NCBI RefSeq assembly: GCF_910592395.1
Contig: NC_088309.1
Location: forward strand, 3,290,501-3,350,500
Direction: 5' to 3'
Source: Lineus longissimus
Lineage: Eukaryota; Nemertea; Pilidiophora; Heteronemertea; Lineidae
DNA: 60,000 bases
The notes below the pieces were generated by a model. It ran no database searches. It was not told the origin of the DNA and worked only from the letters and a program-made list of their open reading frames with translations. Below are positions 1 to 12,600 of this stretch, piece after piece. The position numbers and the translations under genes were made by a program. Each line of letters opens with the position of its first letter. The stretch's first letter is position 1.

Positions 1-3000
1 GTGAAACCACTTTTACAAGAACACGTGAATGATCCTGCCGGTGTATTGGTGCATATGCCGTTCGTCCTGTCGCAGTTGTGTGTATTCGCAGTGCATTCGT
101 TGATATCTGATACACAAGAATGATATACTTCAGATATACTTCCACTGAATAATCTTCTCACAGTAAATTTTGCAGATTCTTTGAGTTCTGTCGCACTTGT
201 GGTAGGTATTTGAGGTGCATCCGAGGTATTCGAGGTGCATTCGAAGTAAAGACCATTAACAGTACTGTCTTTTGTTAGGTTTGCAACCTACGGGTCCATT
301 ATGTAAAGCGAAAATATCGATGTGTCTTGTTCACAATTACAAATGATGGGGTCGGAAGGTCATCAACTATATGAAAAACGTTCATTGTTCTGTGTTCAAT
401 TGTAAACCTCTTCTTATCTCATTGAAGAGAAACACCACGAAATACAAGAAAAGCATTAATACCTTATAAATCCTCATGTATACCCTAATAGCATTAGTAA
501 ACTTTAGAAACTTCTGGCTTGGGATTCAGTACCTACCTGTGCATGTTATCCCGTTTCCGGTGAATCCCGTTTTACAGGCACAGGTGAAGGAACCGACTTT
601 ATTGCTACATATAGCGTTTGTCCTGTCGCAGTTGTGTGTATTCGCAGTACATTCGTTGATATCTGAAGAGATCACCAATATTAATTGAAAAACACAGTTT
701 AGAATGAGTAAGAGATAAAGAAATTTGTCATAGACTTGTACCAATGACAAATGTTCATAGAGGCATGAGATATGTAACGATTAAGTACGAGCTTCCACAG
801 GACAGCTGCTGTAATCGAAACTCTAGAACAGTAGAGGTTCCATCATTCTGTCTTACCTGTGCAAGTCCTTCCATTGCCTGCAAAGCCATTCTTGCACGAA
901 CAGACAAATGATGTCGGAGTATCAGTACAGATCCCGTTTGTCCTGTCACAATTGTCTGTTTTCAATGTGCATTCGTCTACAGCTGAAAACACCGAAGGTG
1001 GTCAATGAGTGTTTTATGATGTGGGCCGCCATACTCGCACACAGGGTATTATAGTACTGCTTATTCTATTGACAGACTGGGCGTGGCGATTTGATAAAAA
1101 TCCCTCCCTCGCCATACATGTTACCCTCTTCTTACCCGATCGTCAGACTAGACGTACACAAGTTATAAATGCCCCCTCCTTCTCCATACATACTCCAGTC
1201 TGGTTACCTAACTAAAAGGTGAGACATGCACACCTAATATAAGAGCCCTACATCCTCTATAAATGTACCTTTACTTAACTCACAACTGGTGAAAGTATCG
1301 GAATTACAAAAACTGTAAATGATCTTACCTGTTGCACTGCATGTCACCCCGTTTCCAGTAAAGCCAGGTTTACAAGCGCATGTGAATGATCCTTGAGTGT
1401 TGGTGCATATACCATTGGTTCTGTCACAGTTCTGGGTGTTCGCAGTGCACTCGTTTATGTCTAAATGTGAAAGCAATAACATTGGAATATGATTTTGACA
1501 GATTGAGCCTCGATTTTATCGGGTTACCCAAACCATTTCATTGTTTAATAAAGAGTGAGGAACTGTTAACTCTCAAACTATTCCAAGTTCCCTCATACTG
1601 GTGAATGATATATTGGTTTCGGTGTGGTGACCTCTTTAATTTACCTGTGCATGTCTTCCCGTCTCTAGTGAAGCCAGATTGACAGTTTCAGGTAAAAAAA
1701 AACAACGGTATGCTGATAAAGTTTATTTGCACCACCCACCCACCCTTTCCTTTTCAACGAACTGCTCCATACGCGCTCCCCTTTATAACTAACCTGTGCA
1801 TATTATCCCGTTTCCAGTGAAACCATTTTTACAAGAACATGTGAATGATCCTGCCGGTGTATTGGTGCATATGCCGTTCGTCCTGTCGCAGTTGTGTGTA
1901 TTCGCAGTGCATTCGTTGATATCTGATAAACAAGAATGATATACTTCAGATATACTTCCGCTGAATAATCTTCTCACAGTAAATTGTGCGGATTCTTTGA
2001 GTTCTGTCGCAGTTGTGGTATTTGAGGTGCATCCGAGGTATGCGAGGTGCATTCGAAGTAAAGACCATTACAGTACTGTCTTTTGTTAGGTTTGCAACCT
2101 ACGGGTCCATGATGTAAAGCGAAAATATCGATGTGTTTTGTTCACAATTACAAATGATGGGGTGGGAAGGTCATCAACTATATGAAAAACGTTCATTGTT
2201 CTGTGTTCAATTGTAAACCTCTTCTTATCTCATTGAAGAGAAACACCACGAAATACAAGAAAAGCCTTAATACCTTATAAATCCTCATGTATACCCTAAT
2301 AGCATTAGTAAACTTTAGAAACTTCTGGCTTGGGATTCAGTACCTACCTGTGCATGTTCTCCCGTTTCCAGTGAAACCACTTTTACAAGAACACGTGAAT
2401 GATCCTGCCGGTGTATTGGTGCATATGCCGTTCGTCCTGTCGCAGTTGTGTGTATTCGCAGTGCATTCGTTGATATCTGATACACAAGACTGATATACTT
2501 CAGATATACTTCCACTGAATAATCTTCTCACAGTAAATTTTGCAGATTCTTTGAGTTCTGTCGCACTTGTGGAAGGTATTTGAGGTGCATCCGAGGTATT
2601 CGAGGTGCATTCGAAGTAAAGACCATTAACAGTACTGTCTTTTGTTAGGTTTGCAACCTACGGGTCCATTATGTAAAGCGAAAATATCGATGTGTCTTGT
2701 TCACAATTACAAATGATGGGGTTGGAGGTCATCAACTATATGAAAAACGTTCATTGTTCTGTGTTCAATTGTAAACCTCTTCTTATCTCATTGAAGACAA
2801 ACACAACAAAATACAAGAAAAGCCTTAATACCTTATAAATCCTCATGTATACCCTAATAGCACTAGTAAACTTTAGAAACTTCTGGCTAGGGATTCAATA
2901 CCTACCTGTGCATGTTCTCCCGTTTCCAGTGAAACCACTTTTACAAGAACATGTGAATGATCCTGCCGGTGTATTGGTGCATATGCCGTTCGTCCTGTCG

Positions 3001-4258
3001 CAGTTGTGTGTATTCGCAGTGCATTCGTTGATATCTGATAAACAAGAATGATATACTTCAGATATACTTCCGCTGAATAATCTTCTCACAGTAAATTGTG
3101 CAGATTCTTTGAGTTCTGTCACAGTTGTGGTATTTGAGGTGCATCCGAGGTATTCGAGGTGCATTCGAAGTAAAGACCATTAACAGTACTGTCTTTTGTT
3201 AGGTTTGCAACCTACGGGTCCATTATGTAAAGCGAAAATATCGATGTGTTTTGTTCACAATTACAAATGATGGGGTCGGAAGGTCATCAACTATATGAAA
3301 AACGTTCATTGTTCTGTGTTCAATTGTAAACCTCTTCTTATCTCATTGAAGAGAAACACCACGAAATACAAGAAAAGCCTTAATACCTTATAAATCCTCA
3401 TGTATACCCTAATAACATTAGTAAACTTTAGAAACTTCTGGCTAGGGATTCAATACCTACCTGTGCATGTTCTCCCGTTTCCAGTGAAACCACTTTTACA
3501 AGAACACGTGAATGATCCTGCCGGTGTATTGGTGCATATGCCGTTCGTCCTGTCGCAGTTGTGTGTATTCGCAGTGCATTCGTTGATATCTGATACACAA
3601 GAATGATATACTTCAGATATACTTCCACTGAATAATCTTCTCACAGTAAATTTTGCAGATTCTTTGAGTTCTGTCGCACTTGTGGTAGGTATTTGAGGTG
3701 CATCCGAGGTATTCGAGGTGCATTCGAAGTAAAGACCATTAACAGTACTGTCTTTTGTTAGGTTTGCAACCTACGGGTCCATTATATAAAGCGAAAATAT
3801 CGATGTGTCTTGTTCACAATTACAAATGATGGGGTTGGAAGGTCATCAACTATATGAAAAACGTTCATTGTTCTGTGTTCAATTGTAAACCTCTTCTTAT
3901 CTCATTGAAGACAAACACAACAAAATACAAGAAAAGCCTTAATACTTTATCAGTCCTCATGTATACCCTAATAGCATTAGTAAACTTTAGAAACTTCTGG
4001 CTTGGGATTCAGTACCTACCTGTGCATGTTCTCCCGTTTCCAGTGAAACCACTTTTACAAGAACACGTGAATGATCCTGCCGGTGTATTGGTGCATATGC
4101 CGTTCGTCCTGTCGCAGTTGTGTGTATTCGCAGTGCATTCGTTGATATCTGAAGAGATCACCAATATTAATTGAAAAACACAGTTTAGAATGAGTAAATC
4201 TCGAATTGTTCGAAGGTCCTGTCACAGTTGTCGTTACGAGCCGTACACTCATCGATAT
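1..4258 (-). CDS. EGF-repeat protein, internal part, 5' and 3' ends not seen
   Basis: Nine intact EGF exons read on the minus strand: 4020-4148, 3461-3589, 2906-3034, 2348-2476, 1794-1922, 1329-1460, 857-982, 537-662 and 1-106 (cut by the window edge). Each starts with DINEC or AVDEC, has six cysteines and ends TCTG or similar, with an AG acceptor before DxxEC and a CAG|GT donor after the last Cys. All are phase 1-1, so they join in frame. The D-x-N/D-E-C start and the NCDRTNGIC core are of the calcium-binding EGF type, found in secreted or membrane proteins. The poly(A) site of the next gene upstream lies near 5.64 kb, so the first exon of this gene should lie in 4.26-5.6 kb, but I find no signal peptide there. 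It could be a paralogue of the large neighbouring gene or a partial duplicate of it. Confidence 0.75.
1645..1696 (-). pseudogene. Decayed EGF exon, C-terminal third only
   Basis: The minus strand reads CQSGFTRDGKTCTG followed by a normal donor, but an in-frame TGA lies just before CQS and the N-terminal two thirds of the module are missing. The upstream part is replaced by low-complexity CA-rich sequence. A relic, not a usable exon. Confidence 0.65.
1794..4148 (-). repeat. Tandem array of about 555-bp EGF exon-intron units
   Basis: Five units start at 1794, 2348, 2906, 3461 and 4020, with spacings of 554, 558, 555 and 559 bp. Exon and intron are about equally conserved between units, which indicates recent unequal crossing-over or gene conversion rather than selection on the exon alone. 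Similar unit ends are also seen at 1-475 and 537-700, where the array has been interrupted by other EGF exons. Confidence 0.85.
4213..4258 (-). pseudogene. Decayed EGF exon, N-terminal half only
   Basis: The minus strand has a good acceptor and then DIDECTARNDNCDRT, after which similarity stops and no donor or later cysteines follow. The right flank resembles the intron that precedes EGF exons in the 480-bp units at 12.8-17.9 kb, so this half exon probably came from that type of unit. Confidence 0.6.
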
Positions 4259-5643
4259 CTGGAAAAGAGCAAGAACACATTTCTTTCTTTGATTATATGT
4301 GATCTTTGATACAGCAATCCCTTTCATCATTCAAATATCTTCAATGGTGCTTACCACGAACTCAGAAGCTAATGAATCATAAGCAACAGTTTGATATCTC
4401 TGTACAGTAGGTCTTTAGCTAAGACGAAGCGAATCGAGTTTCACATGCATTTCTAAAAGAGAGAGAAAGCCATGTTCATTAAAATTTCTACCTGAAGCCG
4501 GCCATGAGCGATTAAGCTCTAAAGACATTTCAAAATAAGACAGTAGAGCAGTATGGTCTGCGATCATCCTGAAATTAATAAACGTTTCCTAGAAAGAAAT
4601 CAGGGTATTGACAGATGTTTGCGCAACATTATCGATATCAAAATGGTAGGTGCCACTTTCCAGCTGCACATTTGGGAAGTGTAACTACACTACTGCAACG
4701 AATACGGATACTGGTGGAATTTCCGTTTACAGACAACAGTGGGAAAACCAAGCTACATTAGCCAATGAAAGGAAGAGACGAACTCACCAATGCCTTCGGC
4801 ACCCAGCAAATCAACAGACCAAGGAACAAACTCGTGACAACACTGTTATCGAGATCAGGGGAGGACTTGGCAGATTTGTCATGTTGATGCTAGGATTCCA
4901 TCAACTGTGCCGATAGAGTGGAGACAGAGGAGACCATTTGGAGGATATCAGGTAAAACAGTGCATCAGGTAGGGAATAGGCCAGTATAACTGAGTCACGT
5001 ACCAGGCAAATTTGACGGTCCTGTTATTGATGATATGCAAGGCGTGGCTTGATATTGAAATGAAGGAATGCAGCTTATATCACAGAATGTCTTCGACCAT
5101 AGGGGCCCTAAAAACCATCAATTTAACCATCATTGGCGGGTAATGCAGGAAACTATTAAGCATACTGTTTTGCACATCAATGCAGAGTTGATTTATGATT
5201 AGGAACTGGTTGGTGCAGTATTAGTATTTCCTATTAGTTAATCGATTTGATACTAAACGTTGTGCTTTCTGAGGCTTACTTTGACCTCACCCAACGGCTT
5301 TAATGATGGTAGTTAGAGGTATCATCTGCTATATAAAATAGGTAAAACAACTTACCTTGATGTTCCTGCGAGGAAACAGGAGACGATGTTGTACCTCAGG
5401 CCAGCTTACATATAAGTAAATGTGCACGTTCACTGTTGAATTTGATTATGAATCTCTCAGTTTAATTTGGCATCCAACATTTTCGGTGTCTTTAGTGTGT
5501 GCATAAGTTGGGATCGAGGGGTTGCAGCCATCACTATTAAGTAATAGTGAGAGTGTTCGAACCTCATCCTAAATGACAAACTTTCCACCTACAAAAACTT
5601 CCGATTATACATTATAAAACACTGTTTTATCTACAAAATATAT
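4259..5643. other. Intergenic or 5' region of the left EGF gene, no clear gene
   Basis: No recognisable domain is found on either strand. A strong minus-strand donor (TCAAG|GTAAG) lies at 5355/5356 and could end a non-coding first exon of the left EGF gene; the sequence before it has an ATG directly followed by TAA. A plus-strand open frame at 4650-4916 looks like chance. Confidence 0.4.
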
Positions 5644-5649
5644 TTTATT
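5644..5649 (-). terminator. Poly(A) signal of the large modular receptor gene
   Basis: AATAAA on the minus strand about 650 bp downstream of the stop codon at 6298-6300. It is the best candidate for the end of the 3' UTR; no other AATAAA is seen between it and the stop. Confidence 0.55.
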
Positions 5650-5849
5650 CCTTTCTAGCAGATATCAACGCCACATTTTAAAACCCATAATCTCCTGCCA
5701 ATATTAAACACAATACATTTCTAATCGAATAAGTAATAAATGTTAAGTACCGGTACTATTTACACTACACAGCTCTGTATAAAATGTATGAACATATGTA
5801 CAGATACGATTTTCAAACCCCGAAGCTATGATACAAAAGTTTTTAAGTA

Positions 5850-5999
5850 CAGTAGAACCTCCCGCAGCTGACACATCTCTAAGGACACTGCTCTCGGTCA
5901 CGAATTGAGCATTTCCACTGAATTTGACCTCTGTCATCAGGACACCTCTCAGACAGCACTTGTCAGTCCAAAGAGTGTCCTTAATAGAGAGGTGAACTG
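5850..5999. mobile_element. Short degenerate TIR element (MITE) in the 3' UTR
   Basis: The 150-bp segment begins CAGTAGAACCTC and ends with the complement of CAGTTCACCTCTC, and is bounded by TA on both sides (5848-5849, 6000-6001). CAGT ends with TA target duplication are typical of pogo/Tigger-type non-autonomous elements. The TIRs are imperfect, so the copy is old. It lies inside the predicted 3' UTR of the receptor gene. Confidence 0.55.
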
Positions 6000-6297
6000 T
6001 AAATATGCAATCAGCAGCAGTTTTTATAGTCCAAATATCCGGATACACACAAAATATTTGTTGACAACATCGTGACGGACGGAACAATATGTGAATATGA
6101 GCTGCGGTTGTGTCTGTCTCTGTTCGATACGTTTTTGTCCTCGGTCGTTCTGACTCATCATGGCACAGGTCACAGAGCCAACAATCATTAAACAAATTAC
6201 AGACGATTTCCTGTGGATAAAACTTGCCTGAGCCTTTGCTGGCAAAAATCTAAAATCAAGAATCTAAAATCCTTTTTTTCATTTTTACAAAAGATCA

Positions 6298-6641
6298 TCA
6301 AACTCGAGATTCTGGTGGCATTATTCTGCCATCAGGCATAACAACCTCTCCGCTTGGCAACGTAATAATGTGAGGGGTCTCTGCACCTCCTGGTGCCGGA
6401 CCGTTATCCAATGACGGCGTTGATATTGGTTCTCCATCCGGTATAAGGGGGTCTAGAGATCCCGTGGGTGATCCCCCAGAAGAATATTCCATTGGTGGCT
6501 TCTCCATTCCTGCTGCGGCGGCGTCACCTGCTGGCGCTACCTTCTGGTTCTTACGGTTCTTCCGTCTCACCATGCAGACGACCACTAGGATGATGATGAA
6601 GATTACCACCAGGATGATAAGGACGATAAGGATCGGGATAA
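6298..6641 (-). CDS. Terminal exon: transmembrane segment and 90-aa cytoplasmic tail
   Basis: The acceptor TTTTCAG lies at 6642. The exon starts in phase 1 and gives [18 protein letters not shown] and a few more hydrophobic residues, then a basic stop-transfer run RRKNRKNQK, an Ala/Gly linker and a Pro/Ser/Gly-rich tail ending MPPESRV and TGA. The positive charges after the membrane segment support a type I orientation. No known kinase, ITAM-like or PDZ-binding motif is evident; the C-terminal ESRV only loosely resembles a class I PDZ ligand. Confidence 0.85.
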
Positions 6642-9600
6642 CTGAAAACAAATATAAAACAAATATGGTGGCTGTTGACCTTTATTTCCTTACCTAAATT
6701 AACTAAATGTAACAATGTACGTCTTGCTCCTTCTGTTCAAATGATGGTGTTACTTAGGATAAAATGCACTATGTTTAGATCTGTGTTGACTTCGTTTGAC
6801 ATCTCATGGCATCTGGATTGGCAGTGCGGTCGAAAATTTAAAGATATCAGGATCGCGCTCTGAAGTAGTGTGGGTGGTGATTCAAAAAAAAAGAATTACC
6901 GGTAGACTTAAGGTTGAGGTCAATCTGGGATTTCTTAACCAATCTGAATGGAATGCTCAGGTAATACGTAATGATAATCATAATATTAAGTATAAATGAA
7001 AAATATTCGGAAACAAAATATGGCCTATCTGGGGACCCCAAAATGACTATCGGGCCCCACAGAAGGATTGTTTTTAATTTCTGCATTGACATTGCTGAAC
7101 ACTAGAGATCAGTAAAAACCAAACTATTTATAATGAATACTTGGAATAAGGATTATACGTTGTAGAGATAAGAGGATCTGTTTAACAGAAAGCAACCTCC
7201 CATTTATGATGTAAAAAACAAGTAAAATGAAGTGAAAGATGGTGGGTGATGGTGCTACAAGATGGTGAAGAACAGAACTTTGTTTTGTGGACTATAATTC
7301 AACCATATCTTGAATTAAACCACACCAAAGAAGAAAGGAAACTTGGAAACTCATTAACATTGCTACCACCGGAGGAGTTGACATTCAGATATCATTTAGA
7401 AATGTTCTACCTTATACAACAGTAATCAGACAGCAACGAAGACGGCTGCCATGATCACTATTACTATACTGATGGCTACAAGACTGGTTAACGTTATAAC
7501 AACGGGCCAAACTGAAAGAAACGAGATTGTATCGATTGTAGTTCCTTGTATTGCTTTATGCAAATTTTTCATAAAAGGCAGATGAAATACATTTACTTGG
7601 TCGAGAAGCTTGCAGCATGTTCGGATGTGTTTCTGATATTTGAGTACAAGCTTTTGACTTACGAAAGTACCGTAATATTTTTTCATTAATCATTTATGTA
7701 TACCTGAAAATAACCAGCCTACTTAAAACCTTGATTTGAAATGCAGCACTTTGAGTAGAAAAATATGAAAGCTTGTGATAATATTAGACGAGTTATTAGA
7801 ATAGAATAGGTGTAGGAACTTTGCAGTACATGTAACCTACCTATCTTGTAGATTACGTCATCGGATTTGTTCTCGCAGTTAAGTTCGTCGTAGCCATTTA
7901 CGCAGTCTTGCTTCCCGTCACAAACATACGATTCAGCTACACAGGTTTGATCCGTTCGACACCAGAAGTAACCAGCATTTGGGCAGACGTAAGCTGTGGA
8001 TTACAGAAAAGGCAATGTGAACAAAGCTATAAAGATAAAGCTACTTGTCAGACGAAAAATATTCTTTTCTAAATTCAATTCGCTGTCAACTTTCACATAG
8101 TGAAATATAATATCATTTATTTCTGATTTTTATATATTCTTGCCTCACTTACATGGAGCGTCGAATTAGTGTAAATAATAATGAAAGCATTATTTGAGTA
8201 ATAAGCTGTTAAAGAAACCGGAGAAAGTCGGAAAAACCTCCAACTAGTGTGAATGAATTGACTTCTAAATGTCTTTCTAAGAAGCTCTAGAATATTATTC
8301 AAGCCATTGGAAATGCAAATTGATTAAGATAAATTTTACTTCTTCACTGACTCAACATGCAAAACATATAGAAAAAACAATGAGACGAAAAAAAAACACA
8401 AAAAACAACAAAAACATTCGGGGAGGTTATGACTGGTATTATACCTCCACCCGGGATCGTCGTTGGGTAGATAGCCGATGTGGTCGGTCCAGTCTTTAGC
8501 GTACTTGTCAGCACAACAGTCGGTGGTGTAGCACGTTCTGATGAATTTGGAACTATTGCAGCTGACGACTCAGAAAGTTTATTCGTTGATGAATCAGTTG
8601 AAGTTGATTTGCCAATGCTTGTCTCAGAGGTTTTGCGAGTTATGGGTACACTCCTTTCCGGATAGGATGTTGTTCCAGATGGTGTTATTGGTACACTTCT
8701 TTCCGAGTAGGATGTTGTTCCAGATGGTGTTATTGGTACACTTCTTTCCGAGTAGGATGTTGTTCCAGATGGTGTTATTGGTACACTTCTTTCCGAGTAG
8801 AATGTTGTTCCAGATGGTGGTGTTGGTATAATTTCTTCCGAATACGATGTTATTCCAGATGGTGTTGTTGGTTTACTTGTTTCTGGATAGGATGTCGTTC
8901 CATATTGTGTTATTGGTACACTTCTTTCCGAGTATGATTTTGTTCCAGATGGTGTTGTTGGTACACCTGTTTCAGGATAGGATGTCGTTCCTGACGATGT
9001 TGTTGGTACACTAGTTTCCGGAAAGAATGTCGTTCCAGATGGTGTCATTGGTACACTTGTTTCCAGATAAAATGTCGTTCCAGGTGGTGTTATTTGTACA
9101 CTTCCTTCCGAGTACGATGTCGTTCCAGATGGTGATGTTGGTACACTTCTTTCCGAGTATGATGTTGTTCCAGATGGTGATGTTGGTATACCTGGTTCTG
9201 GATAGGATGTCGTTTCAGATGGTGTTATTTCAGATGTCGTTACAATCTTAGTCACTCCAAGAGAAATTAGGTTACCAGTTGTTGAAGTTGATGTCGTTAG
9301 CATAGTAGTTTGAATATATGTTTTTGCCACAGTTGATGTTGGCTGAATGCTAGTTTTAGTACCAAACACTGTAGAATTAGATGCAGTTGATGTACTTGTT
9401 TGAGTGCTAGATGTTGCAGCAGTAAACGTTGCTAAAATAGTTGTTTGAACAGCAGATATTGCCGTCATTAGTGTTGTTGGTATACTCGTTTGAGTCGTCA
9501 CTTGAGTGGCAGATATTGCAGAAGTTGGTGTCATTAGTACAATGGATTGAGTCAATATGCTTTTAGTATTAACTGATGATGTTGTCACACTCGTTTGAAA

Positions 9601-12600
9601 GGTCGTTTCATATCTAGATGTTACAACAGTTGTCTGAATGCCAGATAGGTCATTCTGTGAAGATGGTACACTCGTTTGAATGCGAGGAGTTGTAGCAGTT
9701 GGTGCTGTAAGTAAACTGGTTTGAAAACCAGACGTTACAGCAGTAGGAGATGTTAGTATGCTTATTTGAATACCAGATGTTTGCCCAGTTAGTGTAATTT
9801 GTGTATCAGTGTAAACACCAGATTTTGTACCAGTTTGCGATGTTGGTGTAGGCCTACTGGTTTGAATACCAAGTGTTGTAGCAGTTGACGTTGTAGGTAA
9901 ACTGGTTTGAATACCAGGGGTAACTGCGGCAGGTGATGTTTTTATGCTTGTAACAGCTTCTGTGCGACCTTTTGAGTGGATACTATATCCTATGAACATG
10001 GTTCTTGGCCCAGTTGTTGTGGCATCACTAAGAGCAACTTCAGTGGTGGTAATGTTTCGTTTAGCAGTGGCGCTGATTGCTATTGTTGTAACAATTCCAG
10101 AACCAGCTGCCGGGGTGGTACTAGGTATCATCGCATAGGTACTGATTTCTGTTGTTGCAATATCTCCAGTACTTGTTGTTGCTGTAGTTGTTGTTGTTAT
10201 TTGGCAAGTAGTTGATTTCACTGTTCTACCTGAAAAACAAGCCAGGCCGCAGAGAGATAAAAGCAGATGTAAGCAGACTGAATAGTGAATCAAAAACACC
10301 TACACTCCACCACCAATCACAGTGTTAGCTAAGATAGGATCAGACACCTAGCCAATGTGCAAGCTACCACCTCCTATGTCAAGCCGTACAGAAGCAAAAT
10401 CCCACTACCAGTTGAAATTGACTACCTCTGCTAAATGAGATTCGTGCTCGTTGTCGGGCAGTTACAAACCAAAGTGAAACGTCACCATCATCAACATTCA
10501 ACAAAAGCTAATTTGATAATCATTTCCTGGACAAATTCTTCATTGTTAGCAGAAACTCTCATCGCAGAGGCAGTTGGCTACCTTAACTGTCAGTTTGTAA
10601 ACCAAATTAATCGTAAACAAGTACCCGTTGGGCAAACTGCACTGATACACGCCTTCGTTTCTTTACTATCTCCCACACAATTTGCCCCAAGGCCAGTCGG
10701 CGCTGGGTTGTCACATGCTCTCGTACGTGACTGAGATCCATTTCCACACGTTACAGAGCATGCCCCATAGGAACCCCATTGACCCCAGGCGCCATTGAGA
10801 TCTGAAATGAATCAATCCAACGAATAGTGAGATAGATGTGTGGGCATTCAAATGTTCATTTACTTCAAAGCGATTGATTTTGACCAGACGACCTCAAGAA
10901 TAACTGTTATTCCTCTTTTGATGTAACGACTTCATTTAATCATGATAACTTTCGTGTGTTCCTCAACGCACATTGATATAGGCCAACCAACTGGAAAGGA
11001 ATACTACACATTGCCGGCTAGTTTTAATGATATATGTGATACATTTTGTCTAAAGAGCATATCCTGCAGCATAACTGAGATGGTACCGTTGGCATATATA
11101 TATACACTGCATAGTAACAATGTTAACCACGAAGAATTTGCTGTGAGACAGGAGTTGAAGATGTAGAAATGGTACAAAAGAATTACGAAATCACCAGTAG
11201 GCGAGAACCCTGATATGTTATGTTAGTTCCAACCTGAACGAACCTTTCATGCACGTTTTCCCATCACCATTATAGCCATTTTCACATCTGCAGGTGTAGG
11301 AACCTTGTGTGTTGGTGCATACGCCATTCGCTTTGTCACAAGCGTTGCTGCCTCCAGTCGCACACTCATCCACATCTGAAGAAAGAAACATAATACCCAC
11401 ATGAAAACGGCTCACAGGCTAACGGATGAAATATGCGTACAGTGTTCTGAATAATGCACTGAATTTTGAATTCCTTTCTATATTTGCTCATTTTGGTGGT
11501 TAATTAGTAATTGTATAACACTCAACCTCTATATCTATTTCAAAAATGATAAACAAAATAAACTGGCTCAAAAATGACTGAAGGATTTTATGCTTTTTCC
11601 AACTTCATTGAAAAATATACGCATATAATTTAATTTAAATATGATTTTTGTGCTGTACATACATTAGTGATAATGATGAGAGTGAGCGTGATCATGTTTT
11701 GTTGGTGTAAATGATTATTTTATATACAGTATATTTACAGTACGCATTCTATTAGCTTTGTCTGCACAGACAGTTATTCCGATACTATCTGAAAGAGTAG
11801 TTGAATACATATCAACTAAATATTCTACTAAGTTGCAAAATACATATCATCTGAACATTCTACTGAGTACGATGCAGTTTCGTGATGTGTACCAAGCTGA
11901 GAAACTGTACATGTACATAAAAGCGTGGTCTGTGGAATTTCTAATTCTAGGAGCAAAGTACGGGGGAAATTCAAGCAATGACATTGATGGAAACTCAAAG
12001 TTCTGAGGGAAAATCAGCAAAGAGAGCAACATTCAGTCAGAAAAAGTGAGGGCAATGAGAATGGGAAATGGGAAATCCTCACATTGCAGGGGGAGATCAT
12101 CACAATCTGAGAAACAGAATAAGCCAAGGAACCTAATGATAAAGCACAAGGGGGGGGGGGGGGTGATTCTGAAATAGCATATCCAGGATTCGAACGGAAA
12201 CTCAATATCGGCCCAATGTTTAAGACCAATGTCACCAACCTGAAAATCATAGACATGTTTTAGTTCGTTTTAATATCATTGAGGGTTATTTTTTCAAATT
12301 GTACCTTCTACAAAAAAAAATAAACAATGTCATGTTTACACAGAAAAATGTAATATATCATACACGATTTTCAATAGATTTTAGTATTATGTTTTAGTAG
12401 TTTAATGATTATACTAAAATTGTCCGATGGCATTCTGTGAATTTGCCAGGCAATTTTTAACACCACCTTGAAGAGAGAAAAAATACTAGTCAGATTCTTG
12501 ACATTCTTCATGGACAAGTCTGTAGAAATATTAAACAGGTGTCAAGAATATAATGAAGATATCCATGAACATTATATGAATGAAGAGCTTGGAGAGGAGA

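Noticed and set aside
476-4174. Repeated plus-strand frames of 66-106 codons over the EGF exons at 0.5-4.2 kb and 12.8-18 kb
   Set aside because: They are antisense shadows of the minus-strand EGF exons; they repeat only because the exons repeat, and show no domain of their own.
4650-4916. Plus-strand 88-codon frame
   Set aside because: No recognisable domain, no splice or promoter support, and length within chance expectation.
7561-7686. Extended coding sequence upstream of the alternative membrane exon
   Set aside because: The open frame there runs through the acceptor and polypyrimidine tract at 7512-7520; it is intron sequence.
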